A DNA stretch of 64,000 nucleotides from Duganella levis (GTDB taxonomy: Bacteria > Pseudomonadota > Gammaproteobacteria > Burkholderiales > Burkholderiaceae_D). Numbering within the stretch: position 1 is the stretch's first letter; each line of letters starts with the position of its first letter. Shown one piece after another: positions 11,746-20,996 of the stretch. The DNA lies in the NCBI RefSeq assembly GCF_009857605.1, contig NZ_WWCT01000002.1, positions 1 through 64,000 of the forward strand. Direction: 5' to 3'. The translations under genes and the position numbers were made by a program. Below the pieces are notes generated by a model. It did no database searches. It was not told the origin of the DNA and saw nothing but the letters and a program-made list of their open reading frames with translations.

Positions 11746-12543
11746 ATGTCCAAAATCGCAGCAACCTTCAGCGCTTTGAAAGCGCAAAACAAGACCGCGC
11801 TGGTGACCTTCATCACTGCCGGCGATCCTGGCAAGGAATCCACCGTGCCGCTGATGCACGCCCTGGTGGCCGGCGGCGCCGACATCATCGAGCTGGGCGT
11901 GCCGTTTTCCGATCCGATGGCCGAAGGCCCGGTGATCCAGCGTGCCTGCGAGCGGGCGCTGGCCAACGGCGTCGGCATCAGGGATGTGTTTGATTACGTG
12001 GCCGAGTTCCGCAAGACCAACCAGACCACGCCGGTGGTGCTGATGGGTTACGCCAACCCGATCGAGCGCATCGGCGCTGCCGAGTTTATCGCGCGTTCGA
12101 CGGCGGTGGGGGCGGATGGCGCGATTGTGGTCGACTATCCGCCGGAAGAGTGTGAAGAGTTCGCCGCCGCCATGCGCGCGGCCGGGCTGGACCTGATCTT
12201 CCTGCTGGCGCCGACCTCGACCGAGCAGCGCATCGAGCAGGTGGCCAAGGTCGGTGGCGGCTTCAGCTACTATGTTTCGCTGAAAGGCGTGACGGGCGCC
12301 GGCAATATCGACGTGGCCGATGTGGCGCAGCGGCTGACGGCGATCCGCAAGCACGTCAAGTTGCCGATCGGCGTAGGTTTCGGCATCCGCGACGGCGCCA
12401 CCGCGCGCGCCGTGGCCGAGGTGGCGGATGCGGTCGTCATCGGCAGCCGCATCATCCAGGAAATCGAAGCCGCCGGCAAAGACGGCGCAGTGGCCGCCGT
12501 ACAAGCCTTCACCACCGCCATCCGCACCGCCCTCGACGCGTAA
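11746..12543 (+). CDS. trpA: Tryptophan synthase alpha chain
   Basis: Cleaves indole-3-glycerol phosphate to indole, which is channelled to TrpB. The TIM-barrel chain of 265 residues has [12 protein letters not shown] near the N-terminus, the catalytic Glu in [17 protein letters not shown], the catalytic Asp region ([11 protein letters not shown]) and the phosphate-binding [18 protein letters not shown] precedes the ATG by about eight bases. It closes the trpFBA run; 158 bases separate it from accD. Confidence 0.98.
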   Translation: MSKIAATFSALKAQNKTALVTFITAGDPGKESTVPLMHALVAGGADIIELGVPFSDPMAEGPVIQRACERALANGVGIRDVFDYVAEFRKTNQTTPVVLMGYANPIERIGAAEFIARSTAVGADGAIVVDYPPEECEEFAAAMRAAGLDLIFLLAPTSTEQRIEQVAKVGGGFSYYVSLKGVTGAGNIDVADVAQRLTAIRKHVKLPIGVGFGIRDGATARAVAEVADAVVIGSRIIQEIEAAGKDGAVAAVQAFTTAIRTALDA

Positions 12544-12585
12544 TGCGTTCGCAAGGGGCGCCGTCATGGTACCCCTTGAAATATC

Positions 12586-12606
12586 TTCAATATTGGCTAT
12601 ATTGAA
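12586..12606. repeat. 8-bp inverted repeat between trpA and accD
   Basis: TTCAATAT and its exact reverse complement ATATTGAA are separated by five bases (TGGCT). A further TTCAATA copy follows near 12616. The surrounding stretch is clearly richer in A/T than its neighbours. There is no T-run, so it does not look like a normal terminator; it may be an operator or part of the accD promoter region. Confidence 0.4.
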
Positions 12607-12701
12607 ATAGTGTCTCTTCAATAGTGTATTTCCTCTAAAGTTCGACAGGTCTGCGAGAAACGGCTACACTTCGGCCCACGAGTAAGCTGCAAGGAGAATT
12701 T

Positions 12702-13574
12702 ATGAGTTGGTTGGAAAAACTGCTGCCCCCCCGAATCCAGCGTTCCGACGCTGCCGCGCGCAAGACCATGCCGGAAGGCCTGTGGGTCAAATGCCCATCG
12801 TGCGAAGCCGTCCTGTACCGCACCGACCTGGAATCCAACCTGCACGTCTGCCCGAAATGCGACCACCACATGCGCATTCGCGCCCGCGAACGCCTCGATA
12901 GCCTGTTCGACGCCGGCGGCCGCTACGAAATCGGCATGGACACGCTGCCAGTCGATACGCTGAAGTTTAAGGACAGCAAGAAATACCCGGACCGCCTCAA
13001 GCAAGCCATGGAAGCCACCGGCGAGACCGATGCGCTGATCGTCATGGGCGGCTCCATCATGAGCCTGCCGGTTGTGGTGGCGTGCTTCGAATTCGAATTC
13101 ATGGGCGGCTCGATGGGCTCCGTCGTGGGCGAGCGCTTCGTGCGCGGCGCGCAACAGGCGCTGGAACAGAAAGTGCCGTTCATTTGCATCACCGCCACCG
13201 GCGGCGCCCGCATGCAGGAAGGTTTGCTGTCGCTGATGCAGATGGCCAAGACCACCGCCATGCTGACCAAGTTGTCGGAAAAGAAACTGCCGTTCATCAG
13301 CGTGTTGACCGACCCGACCATGGGCGGCGTGTCGGCCTCGTTCGCCTTCATGGGCGACGTGGTCATCGCTGAGCCGAAAGCGCTGATCGGCTTCGCCGGC
13401 CCGCGCGTGATCGAGAACACCGTGCGCGAGAAACTGCCGGAAGGCTTCCAGCGCGCCGAGTTCCTGGTGACCAAAGGCGCGGTGGACATGATCGTCGACC
13501 GCCGCAAGATGCGCGAAGAAATCGCCCGTCTGCTGGCCTTGCTGCAAAATCAACCTGTGGAAGTGCTAGCCTAA
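12702..13574 (+). CDS. accD: Acetyl-CoA carboxylase carboxyltransferase subunit beta
   Basis: With AccA it transfers CO2 from biotin to acetyl-CoA, the first committed step of fatty acid synthesis. The 290-residue protein has the N-terminal zinc finger of AccD (Cys31, Cys34, Cys50, Cys53: CPSC...CPKC) followed by the crotonase-like carboxyltransferase fold with [11 protein letters not shown] and the [11 protein letters not shown] segment. AAGGAGAATTT just upstream of the ATG is a strong ribosome binding site. Its position before folC is the usual proteobacterial order. Confidence 0.97.
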   Translation: MSWLEKLLPPRIQRSDAAARKTMPEGLWVKCPSCEAVLYRTDLESNLHVCPKCDHHMRIRARERLDSLFDAGGRYEIGMDTLPVDTLKFKDSKKYPDRLKQAMEATGETDALIVMGGSIMSLPVVVACFEFEFMGGSMGSVVGERFVRGAQQALEQKVPFICITATGGARMQEGLLSLMQMAKTTAMLTKLSEKKLPFISVLTDPTMGGVSASFAFMGDVVIAEPKALIGFAGPRVIENTVREKLPEGFQRAEFLVTKGAVDMIVDRRKMREEIARLLALLQNQPVEVLA

Positions 13575-13596
13575 AAAACGGCCCGGCCTACACACC

Positions 13597-13637
13597 ACGG
13601 CGCGCAATCGGATATCATCCGGCCTGCGCGCCGTTTT
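13597..13637 (+). terminator. Possible weak hairpin terminator or attenuator between accD and folC
   Basis: A 10-bp perfect stem ACGGCGCGCA/TGCGCGCCGT (13597-13606 and 13625-13634) encloses an 18-base loop and is followed by only three further T before a C. Its position 18 bases before folC suggests partial termination at most. Confidence 0.35.
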
Positions 13638-13654
13638 CATTTCAGAGTCCCATC

Positions 13655-14944
13655 ATGTCGAACCTCCCAACTACTTTGCCCGCCTGGCTTGCGCTGCTTG
13701 AATCGCGCCATGCCGAAACCGTCATCAACATGGGCCTGGACCGCGTTCTCGCCGTCAAGGAACGCCTGCAACTGAGCTTCAGTTGCCCGGTCATCATGGT
13801 GGCCGGCACCAACGGCAAGGGCTCGACCTGCTCGATGCTGGAATCGATACTGCTGCGCGCCGGCTACAAGGTCGGCCTGTACATCAAGCCGCATTTCCTC
13901 GATTTCAACGAGCGCGCCCGCGTCAACGGCGAGCTGGCCAGCGATGAAGTGCTGGTGGCCGCCTTCACTGAGGTCGAAGCCGCCCGCGGCGACACCACGC
14001 TGACCTACTTCGAATTCACCACGCTGGCCATCATGAAGCTGCTGTCGCAAGCCGGCATGGACGTGGTGATCCTGGAAGTGGGCCTGGGCGGCCGCCTGGA
14101 CGCGGTCAACATCGTCGATGCGGATGTCTCCATCGTCACCAGCGTCGATATCGACCACACCGACTACCTGGGCGACACCCGCGAGAAGATCGGCTTCGAG
14201 AAAGCCGGCATCTTCCGCACCGGAAAAACCGCGATCTGCTCCGATCCGGTGCCGCCGCAATCGCTGATCGACCACGCCGAAGCCATCGGCGCCGACCTGT
14301 GGCTGATGGGCCGCGATTTCAATTATTCCGGCGACAAGCAGCAGTGGAGCTATGGCGGCCGCAACCAGCGCCGCAATTCGCTGGCTTACCCAAGCCTGCG
14401 CGGCGCCAATCAGATTCTCAATGCCTGCGCCGCACTGGCCGCGCTGGAAGCGCTGAAGCTGGAATTGCCGGTCGGCGCGCAGGAAGTGCGCACCGGGCTG
14501 GTCACGGTGGAACTGCCGGGCCGCTTCCAGGTGCTGCCGGGCCGTCCGACCACCATCCTCGACGTCGCCCACAATCCGCACGCCGCCGCCGCGCTGAACC
14601 AGAACCTCGGCAACATGGGCTTCCACCGCTACACCTACGCCGTGTTCGGCTCGATGCAGGACAAGGATATCGACGGCGTGATCGCGGCCATGTCCGAACA
14701 CGTCGATCACTGGTGCCTGGCGACGCTGCCGTCGCCGCGTTCGGCCAGTGCCGCCGAGCTGGCCGCCAAGGTGCTGGTAGTGCAGCCGGAACGCGACGAA
14801 CGCACCATCAATGTGTTCGATGATCCTGCTGCCGCGTACGCAAATGCCGTCAGCCGGGCCGGTGAGGATGATAGAATTGTGGTCTTTGGATCGTTCCTGA
14901 CCGTGGCCGGTGTCATGGCGGCGCGAAAATCCTCACTCCACTGA
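13655..14944 (+). CDS. folC: Bifunctional folylpolyglutamate/dihydrofolate synthase
   Basis: Mur-ligase-like ATP enzyme that adds glutamate to dihydropteroate and folates. The P-loop is GTNGKGS (residues 51-57), with ILEVGLGGRLDAVN, the SIVTSVDIDHTDYLG segment and the C-terminal DVAHNPHAAAAL typical of FolC. The 429-residue length is normal. It follows accD and precedes a SPOR-domain gene, matching the conserved accD-folC-dedD-cvpA-purF order. Confidence 0.96.
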   Translation: MSNLPTTLPAWLALLESRHAETVINMGLDRVLAVKERLQLSFSCPVIMVAGTNGKGSTCSMLESILLRAGYKVGLYIKPHFLDFNERARVNGELASDEVLVAAFTEVEAARGDTTLTYFEFTTLAIMKLLSQAGMDVVILEVGLGGRLDAVNIVDADVSIVTSVDIDHTDYLGDTREKIGFEKAGIFRTGKTAICSDPVPPQSLIDHAEAIGADLWLMGRDFNYSGDKQQWSYGGRNQRRNSLAYPSLRGANQILNACAALAALEALKLELPVGAQEVRTGLVTVELPGRFQVLPGRPTTILDVAHNPHAAAALNQNLGNMGFHRYTYAVFGSMQDKDIDGVIAAMSEHVDHWCLATLPSPRSASAAELAAKVLVVQPERDERTINVFDDPAAAYANAVSRAGEDDRIVVFGSFLTVAGVMAARKSSLH

Positions 14945-14966
14945 ACGCACAGGACTGAAATCACGC

Positions 14967-15977
14967 ATGGGCTTGTTCTCGAAATCCGGTAAAAACAAGC
15001 AAGACGCTGGCCAGGACAGCGGCTATTACACCAGCGCAGATGACCAGGCGGCAACCGAGCGCGCCCGCTCCAAGCGCGCCTCGTCGGCCGATGGTCCCAA
15101 GCGCCGCTCGCGCGACCGCGAAGAGGATGATCCGGTATTGCCGGAAAAGAAACGCGCGCGCCGCCGTCTGGTTGGCGCCATCATGCTGGCGCTGGGCGTC
15201 GCGGTCGGCCTGCCGATGCTGCTCGATTCCGAGCCGAAGCAGCTGGCGTCCGATATCGAAATCAAAATCCCCTCCAAGGACAAGCCGGTAGCTGAAGCCG
15301 CGCCTGCGCCTGCCGCCACCGTGCCGGCCAACGCCGCGCTGGACAGCCGGGAAGAAATCGTCGAGGACGTGAAGCCGGCCGCCAAGCCAGCCGCCGCAGC
15401 CGTAGCCGCCGCCGCGCCGGTGGTCGCCGCCGTCGACACCACCAAACAGGACGCCGCCAGGCTGGAAGCGAAGGCCAAGGCGGACGCCCGCGCTGAAATC
15501 ATGGCCAAGGCACAGGCTGAGCGCGAGCTGAAGGCCCGCCAGGACGCCGACTACAAGCAGGAACAGGAACGCAAACTGGCCGAGGCCAAGGCCGAAGCCA
15601 AGCTCAAGGCCGACAAGGATGCCGAACGCAAGCTGGCCGAAGCCAAAGCCGCCAAGGCCGCCGAAGCCAAGCCGGCCGCCGCACCGTCCAAGTCGGACGA
15701 CGCCCGCGCGCTGGCCATCCTGGAAGGCAAGGGCGCCGCCCCTGCTGCCGAGGGCGGCCAGAAATTCGTGCTGCAAGTGGCCGCACTAAGCGACCAGGGC
15801 AAGGCGGACGAACTGCGCGCCAAACTGAAAAACGCTGGCATCAGCTCGTTCACGCAGAAAACGCCGTCGGGCATCACCCGCGTGCGTGTCGGCCCGTTCA
15901 GCAGCAAGGAAGAGGCCGAGAAGGTCAAGGCCAAGCTGACCAGCATGGGCCTGGACGGCCGCCTGGAAACCGTCTGA
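14967..15977 (+). CDS. SPOR-domain cell-division-associated membrane protein (DedD-like)
   Basis: Single-pass protein expected to bind denuded septal peptidoglycan. The chosen start (MGLFSKSGKNKQDAG) has AGGAC upstream; an in-frame ATG at 14910 lies inside folC. The 336 residues show a basic N-terminus, a transmembrane helix (LVGAIMLALGVAVGLPMLL), an Ala/Pro spacer, a long Ala/Lys/Glu coiled-coil-like stretch and a C-terminal SPOR domain of about 75 residues (FVLQVAALSDQGKADELRAK ... RVRVGPFSSKEEAEKVKAKL). The context between folC and cvpA is that of dedD. Confidence 0.88.
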   Translation: MGLFSKSGKNKQDAGQDSGYYTSADDQAATERARSKRASSADGPKRRSRDREEDDPVLPEKKRARRRLVGAIMLALGVAVGLPMLLDSEPKQLASDIEIKIPSKDKPVAEAAPAPAATVPANAALDSREEIVEDVKPAAKPAAAAVAAAAPVVAAVDTTKQDAARLEAKAKADARAEIMAKAQAERELKARQDADYKQEQERKLAEAKAEAKLKADKDAERKLAEAKAAKAAEAKPAAAPSKSDDARALAILEGKGAAPAAEGGQKFVLQVAALSDQGKADELRAKLKNAGISSFTQKTPSGITRVRVGPFSSKEEAEKVKAKLTSMGLDGRLETV

Positions 15978-15978
15978 C

Positions 15979-16467
15979 GTGACGCTCTTCGACTACCTGG
16001 TGATCTTCGTGCTGGCCACGTCGGTCATCATTGGTCTGGTGCGCGGACTGGTGAAGGAAGTGCTGTCGCTGCTGAGCTGGATCGTGGCGTTCGTGGTGGC
16101 CAATGCCTACGCCGCGCCGCTGGCGCAGATGCTGCCGGCGGCGGTGCCGGGCGAGGTGTTGCGGCTGATCGTTGCCTTTATCGCACTGTTTATCGGTGCA
16201 CGGATTTTAATGAGCCTGTTGTCGCTGGCGCTGGACGCCTTGCTCGACGCGGGCGGCCTGAGCTTCATCGACCGCGTGCTAGGCGCCGCGTTCGGTATTG
16301 CCCGTGGGCTTGTAATTGTGCTGGCCGCCGTCATCTTGAGTGGGATGACCTCGCTGCCACAACAGGATTTTTGGAAGCATGCGATGTTGAGTCCTTACGC
16401 GGAAGAAGGCGTACGGATGGCCAAACCCTATCTTCCCGCTGCCATCGCGCAGCATGTAAATTTTTGA
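15979..16467 (+). CDS. cvpA: CvpA family inner-membrane protein
   Basis: A 162-residue membrane protein with about four hydrophobic helices, starting MTLFDYLVIFVLATSVIIGL (GTG start one base after the previous stop). The family is known from colicin V production and is involved in envelope homeostasis; molecular function is unsettled. It has the conserved RGLVKEVLSLLSW segment. Its position directly before purF is the standard cvpA-purF arrangement. Confidence 0.92.
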   Translation: MTLFDYLVIFVLATSVIIGLVRGLVKEVLSLLSWIVAFVVANAYAAPLAQMLPAAVPGEVLRLIVAFIALFIGARILMSLLSLALDALLDAGGLSFIDRVLGAAFGIARGLVIVLAAVILSGMTSLPQQDFWKHAMLSPYAEEGVRMAKPYLPAAIAQHVNF

Positions 16468-16518
16468 ATTCTTTAAATCTGCGTTTTTAAATCTGTAGTC
16501 CAGTCCAGGAGCACCATC

Positions 16519-18045
16519 ATGTGTGGCATTGTCGGCGTCGTTTCCCATCAACCTGTCAACCAAATGCTGTATGACGCCTTGCTGCTGTTGCAGCATCGCG
16601 GTCAGGATGCGGCAGGTATCGCGACCAATCACAGCAGCATGTTCGCCATGCACAAGGCCAATGGCCTGGTGCGCGACGTTTTCCGTACCCGTAATATGCG
16701 TACGCTGCAAGGCAACTCCGGTATCGGCCACTGCCGCTACCCAACCGCCGGCTCGTCGAGCGAGGAAGAGGCGCAACCGTTCTACGTCAATGCCCCGTTC
16801 GGCATCACGCTGGCCCACAACGGCAACCTGACCAACTGGGAACAGCTCAAAAAAGAGATGTTCGAGAATGATCGCCGCCACATCAACACCGATTCCGATT
16901 CGGAAGTGCTGCTGAACGTGCTGGCGCACGAAATCGAAAAAGCCACGGTCGGCATCTCGATCGACGCCGAGACCATCTTCAACGCCGTGACCGTGCTGCA
17001 CCGCCGCGTGCGTGGTGGCTATGCTGCCGTGGCGCAAATCGCCGGTGTCGGCCTGCTGGCGTTCCGCGATCCGTTCGGCATCCGTCCGCTGTGCCTGGGC
17101 ATCAACGAAGGCCCGGATGGCGTGGAATACCTGATCGCCTCCGAATCCGTGGCACTGGAAGGCATGGGCTTCCGCTTCGTGCGCGACATCGCGCCGGGCG
17201 AAGCCGTCTTCATCGACAACGACAAGAAGCTGCATGCGCGTCAGTGCGCCGACAATCCATCGCTGAACCCATGCGTGTTCGAGTTCGTCTATCTGGCCCG
17301 TCCGGATTCGGTGATCGACGGCGCCTCGGTGTACGCCACCCGTTTGAAAATGGGCGAGTACCTGGCCGAGAAGATCAAGCGTGAACTGAAAGACATGAAG
17401 ATCGATGTCGTCATGCCGATTCCGGATTCGTCGCGTCCTGCGGCGATCCAGCTGGCGCTGGCGCTGAACGTGGAATACCGCGAAGGCTTCATCAAGAACC
17501 GTTACATCGGCCGTACCTTCATCATGCCGGGTCAGGCTGCGCGCAAGAAATCCGTGCGCCAGAAGCTGAACGCCATTCCGGCTGAATTCAAGGACAAGGT
17601 TGTGCTGCTGGTCGATGACTCGATCGTGCGCGGCACTACCAGCCGCGAAATCGTGCAGATGGCGCGCGACTCCGGCGCCACCAAGGTGATCTTCGCTTCG
17701 GCCGCGCCACCGGTGATCTACCCGAACGTGTACGGCATCGACATGCCGACCCGCGACGAGCTGATCGCCCACGGCCGCACGGTGGAAGAAGTCTGCCGCG
17801 AAATCACCGCCGACGCCCTGGTGTACCAGGACATCGATGCGCTGAAACGGGCGATTTCGGACGTTAATCCGGCGCTGACCAGCTTCGAGGCATCGTGCTT
17901 CGACGGCGTCTACGTGACCGGCGACGTGACCCGCGAGTATCTGGATAAACTGGAATACGAGCGTCACCACCCGACCAAGGCCGCCGCGCCGGAAGATGCT
18001 GGCCGTTCGCAGCTGAACCTGAACTTGGCAGCCAGCGAAGCGTAA
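16519..18045 (+). CDS. purF: Amidophosphoribosyltransferase
   Basis: First committed enzyme of purine synthesis: PRPP plus glutamine gives phosphoribosylamine. Cys2 after the initiator Met (MCGIVGVVSHQP) is the Ntn-glutaminase nucleophile, and the PRPP-binding motif VLLVDDSIVRGTTSREI lies near residue 361. The 508-residue length is normal. AGGAGCACC precedes the ATG. The next gene starts two bases after the stop. Confidence 0.98.
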   Translation: MCGIVGVVSHQPVNQMLYDALLLLQHRGQDAAGIATNHSSMFAMHKANGLVRDVFRTRNMRTLQGNSGIGHCRYPTAGSSSEEEAQPFYVNAPFGITLAHNGNLTNWEQLKKEMFENDRRHINTDSDSEVLLNVLAHEIEKATVGISIDAETIFNAVTVLHRRVRGGYAAVAQIAGVGLLAFRDPFGIRPLCLGINEGPDGVEYLIASESVALEGMGFRFVRDIAPGEAVFIDNDKKLHARQCADNPSLNPCVFEFVYLARPDSVIDGASVYATRLKMGEYLAEKIKRELKDMKIDVVMPIPDSSRPAAIQLALALNVEYREGFIKNRYIGRTFIMPGQAARKKSVRQKLNAIPAEFKDKVVLLVDDSIVRGTTSREIVQMARDSGATKVIFASAAPPVIYPNVYGIDMPTRDELIAHGRTVEEVCREITADALVYQDIDALKRAISDVNPALTSFEASCFDGVYVTGDVTREYLDKLEYERHHPTKAAAPEDAGRSQLNLNLAASEA

Positions 18046-18047
18046 CC

Positions 18048-19292
18048 ATGAGCGACAAGAAGAACTACGGCTTCACCACCACCATCCTGCACGGCGACCG
18101 CCAGAAGGGCATCGAGCACGGTTCGTTGCACAAGCCGATTCATACCTCGGTGGCTTTCGGCTACGCCGATGCGCGCCAACTGGCGTCGGTCTTCCAGGGC
18201 AAGGAACCGGGCTTCCGCTACGGCCGCCAGGGCAACCCGACCATCTCTGCCTTGGAAGAAAAGGTCAACAAGATGGAGCAGGGCGTGGGCACCATCTGCT
18301 TCGCCACCGGCATGGGCGCGATTGGCGCCGTGGTGCAGGCGCTGCTGCGCACGGGTGATCATGTGGTGTCGTCGGCCTTCTTGTTCGGTAACACCAACAG
18401 CCTGTGGCAGACCGCCATGAGCCAGGGCATCGGCGTGTCCTTCGTGGACGCGACCGATGTGGCGAATGTGGAAGCGGCCATCACCGAAAACACCCGGGTG
18501 GTGTTCGTCGAGACCATCGCCAATCCGCGCACGCAAGTGGCGGACCTGAAGCGCATCGGCGAACTGTGCCAGGCGCGCGGCATCCTGTACGTGGTGGACA
18601 ACACCATGACCACGCCCTACCTGTTCCTGCCGAAAGCGGTGGGGGCCGGCCTGGTGGTCAACGCGCTGACCAAGTCGATCGGCGGCCACGGCAACGCGCT
18701 GGGCGGCAGCTTGACCGATACCGGCGCCTACGACTGGACCCGCTTCCCGAATATCTACGAGAACTACAAGAAAGCCGCGCCGCTGCAATGGGGCCTGGCA
18801 CAGATCCGCGCCAAGGCGCTGCGCGACTTCGGCTCCTCGCTGGCGCCGGACGCTGCGCACCACATCGCGGTCGGCGCCGAAACGCTGGCCTTGCGCATGC
18901 AGCGCACCACCGCCAACGCGCTGGCGCTGGCCGAGTTGCTGGAGAAGGATGAGCGCGTCGCGGCCGTCTACTATCCGGGCCTGAAGTCGCACCCGCAGCA
19001 CGCCATCAGTTCGGAACTGTTCCGCGCGCACGGCTCGCTGCTGAGCTTTGAGCTGAAAGACGGCCTGGATTGCTTCGACTTCCTCAACCGCCTGAAGCTG
19101 GCGATTCCGGCATCCAATCTGGGCGACAACCGCACGCTGATCATCCCGGTGGCGCACACCATCTTCTACGAGATGGGCGCCGAGCGCCGCGCCTCGATGG
19201 GCATTGCCGAATCGCTGATCCGCGTCTCGGTCGGCATCGAAGACACCGCCGATCTGCTGGACGACTTCTGCACCGCACTGGAAGGTTGCTGA
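18048..19292 (+). CDS. PLP-dependent cystathionine gamma-synthase family enzyme (O-succinylhomoserine sulfhydrylase-like)
   Basis: A 414-residue Cys/Met-metabolism PLP enzyme. Family features seen: a Tyr-Gly-Arg segment (FRYGRQGNPTISALEEKV), SGMGAI-like CFATGMGAIGAVV, the cofactor Asp in VVDNTMTTPYLF, and the Schiff-base Lys209 in NALTKSIGGHGNALGG. Family members make cystathionine or homocysteine from activated homoserine, or cleave such compounds. Location two bases after purF matches the place of metZ in betaproteobacteria, but the sequence has features of the divergent cystathionine gamma-synthase-like subgroup, so metZ is not asserted. Confidence 0.85.
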   Translation: MSDKKNYGFTTTILHGDRQKGIEHGSLHKPIHTSVAFGYADARQLASVFQGKEPGFRYGRQGNPTISALEEKVNKMEQGVGTICFATGMGAIGAVVQALLRTGDHVVSSAFLFGNTNSLWQTAMSQGIGVSFVDATDVANVEAAITENTRVVFVETIANPRTQVADLKRIGELCQARGILYVVDNTMTTPYLFLPKAVGAGLVVNALTKSIGGHGNALGGSLTDTGAYDWTRFPNIYENYKKAAPLQWGLAQIRAKALRDFGSSLAPDAAHHIAVGAETLALRMQRTTANALALAELLEKDERVAAVYYPGLKSHPQHAISSELFRAHGSLLSFELKDGLDCFDFLNRLKLAIPASNLGDNRTLIIPVAHTIFYEMGAERRASMGIAESLIRVSVGIEDTADLLDDFCTALEGC

Positions 19293-19415
19293 TCACCCGG
19301 GCCGGGTGTTGCGGTTTTGTCGCAACGTTGCGAACCTGATACTAAATTAATGCGATGTCAAAATCCTTGAGGTACACTGGATTTTGCTGTTTCGATAATT
19401 AAATCAGGGGTTGAG

Positions 19416-20210
19416 ATGAAAACACGTCAATTGCTGGGCCTGGGGTTTGTACTGTTCTGTGGCGCTGCCGTAGCGGATGAGCTGGCGGATGCCGACCGCT
19501 TCGTGGCGGCCAAGGAGTACGCGCGCGCATTGCCGATCTACGCCAAGCTGGCGGCCAGCGGCAACGCCGTGGCGCAATTCCATCTGGGTGAACTGTACTG
19601 GTATGGCGAGGGCACGCCGGCCGACACGGCCAAAGCCGATGAGCTGTTCCGCAAAGCCGCCGATGCCGGTGTCACGGACGCGCGCCAGGCCTTGCAGCTG
19701 ACGCCGCAGCGCGCCGCCAACCGCGCCAAGATCGATTACTACGTCAAGCAGTACGACGGCGCCGATGTCCGCCTGAACAAGTTCAATTGCGTCAAGCCGG
19801 CCATTCCGGTGCTCTCCACCACGGCGGAAGAAATCAAGAAAGTGACTGCTGGCATCGACGGCTGGCAGAATTGCTACAAGGGCTTTGTCAGCAACCTGAC
19901 CACCTTGCTGCCGGTCGGCAAAGCCATTCCGGCCGATTTGCAGAACGTGATGACGGACGAGGAAATTACCGCTGCCGTAGCGCGCCTGGACAAGGCGTAT
20001 GCGGCTGCCGCAGGCGACGCCAAGGTGGAAGCGGATGCGATGCTGGCGGCGCAGGACGCGTGGCGTGAACGGACCAACAGCCATGTGGTCAGCGCCAACG
20101 CCAAGACGGCGTCCGACCTGGCGCTGATGCGCGCGCAAGATGAGAAGGTGCGCGCGATGAATCGCGACAAGGGTGTGGGCTTCACTTCGCCCACGCCGGG
20201 CGCGCGCTAA
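19416..20210 (+). CDS. Secreted Sel1-repeat protein
   Basis: A 264-residue protein with a likely signal peptide (MKTRQLLGLGFVLFCGAAVADE) and at least one Sel1/TPR-like repeat near residues 30-85 (NAVAQFHLGELYWYGEGTP ... FRKAADAGVTDARQAL). The remainder is helical with no motif I recognise, including a CVKPAIPVL/WQNCYKGF Cys pair that could form a periplasmic disulfide. The 123 bases upstream contain two small hairpins (CACCCG/CGGGTG and GTTGCG/CGCAAC) and an A/T-rich promoter-like region. The function is unknown; scaffold roles are common for Sel1 proteins. Confidence 0.75.
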   Translation: MKTRQLLGLGFVLFCGAAVADELADADRFVAAKEYARALPIYAKLAASGNAVAQFHLGELYWYGEGTPADTAKADELFRKAADAGVTDARQALQLTPQRAANRAKIDYYVKQYDGADVRLNKFNCVKPAIPVLSTTAEEIKKVTAGIDGWQNCYKGFVSNLTTLLPVGKAIPADLQNVMTDEEITAAVARLDKAYAAAAGDAKVEADAMLAAQDAWRERTNSHVVSANAKTASDLALMRAQDEKVRAMNRDKGVGFTSPTPGAR

Positions 20211-20231
20211 TAGAATAGCGACGCCGCAAGT

Positions 20232-20262
20232 AAAACAGCCCGCAACTGCGGGCTGTTTTGTT
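20232..20262. terminator. Bidirectional terminator between the Sel1 gene and lexA
   Basis: A 12-bp stem AAAACAGCCCGC/GCGGGCTGTTTT (20232-20243 and 20248-20259) with loop AACT, flanked by A and T runs on both sides. It lies between two convergent genes and can serve both strands. Confidence 0.9.
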
Positions 20263-20264
20263 TT

Positions 20265-20903
20265 TTAGTGCCAGGTGCGCATCAAGCCGACCGCCAGGCC
20301 TTCCAGCGCAAACTCGTCCGCTTCCGGATCGACGGTGATGATCTTGAAGTCCGGATTTTCCGGCAGTAGCTCGATCAGCCCGCCGGTCTTGCGGTAGCGC
20401 TTGACCGTGACGTCGTTGCCGATGCGGGCGACGACGATCTGGCCATTCTTGGCGCTGTCGACTTTTTTCACGGCCAGCAGGTCGCCATCCATGATGCCGG
20501 CGTCGCGCATCGATTCCCCGCGTACCTTCAGCAAGTAGTCCGGCTTGGCGGCAAACATGGCCGGGTCGACGTTGTAGTTGGTTTCCAGGTTTTCTTGCGC
20601 CAGGATCGGCGAGCCGGCGGCCACGCGGCCGATCAGCGGCAGCGACATCATCAGCGCGGCCGGGATTTTCGACGCGGCCGGTTCGGCATGCACGCCCAGC
20701 AGGCGGATGCCGCGCGAGGTGCCGGCAGCGATTTCAATCGCACCCTTGCGGGCCAGCGCCTGCAAGTGTTCCTCGGCGGCGTTGGCGGACTTGAAGCCCA
20801 GTTCATTGGCGATCTCGGCGCGCGTCGGTGGGAAACCGGTGTTTTCGATCGCGTCCTTGATCAGATTCAGGATTTGTTCCTGGCGGGCGGTGAGCTTAAG
20901 CAT
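20265..20903 (-). CDS. lexA: LexA repressor
   Basis: SOS master repressor. The 212 residues begin [19 protein letters not shown] with the N-terminal winged helix ([23 protein letters not shown]), then the self-cleavage Ala-Gly bond in [13 protein letters not shown], the catalytic Ser in [15 protein letters not shown] and the catalytic Lys in the VTVKRYRK region. Two SOS boxes lie immediately upstream, so the gene is autoregulated. Confidence 0.98.
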   Translation of the reverse strand: MLKLTARQEQILNLIKDAIENTGFPPTRAEIANELGFKSANAAEEHLQALARKGAIEIAAGTSRGIRLLGVHAEPAASKIPAALMMSLPLIGRVAAGSPILAQENLETNYNVDPAMFAAKPDYLLKVRGESMRDAGIMDGDLLAVKKVDSAKNGQIVVARIGNDVTVKRYRKTGGLIELLPENPDFKIITVDPEADEFALEGLAVGLMRTWH

Positions 20904-20917
20904 GGGGTACGGTGAGC

Positions 20918-20933
20918 CTGTGTATATAGACAG
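20918..20933 (-). promoter_or_regulatory. SOS box 1 upstream of lexA
   Basis: CTG-N10-CAG with an A/T-rich centre (plus strand CTGTGTATATAGACAG), 15 bases from the lexA start codon. It fits the LexA consensus CTGTATATATATACAG of beta/gammaproteobacteria. Confidence 0.9.
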
Positions 20934-20934
20934 T

Positions 20935-20950
20935 CTGTATTTTTGTACAG
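20935..20950 (-). promoter_or_regulatory. SOS box 2 upstream of lexA
   Basis: A second CTG-N10-CAG (plus strand CTGTATTTTTGTACAG) separated by one base from the first. Tandem LexA boxes are usual for lexA itself and allow cooperative repression. Confidence 0.9.
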
Positions 20951-20996
20951 TATGCCTTGAAATGCAAGGGAATTTGTTGCCTCGTACGAAATAAAT

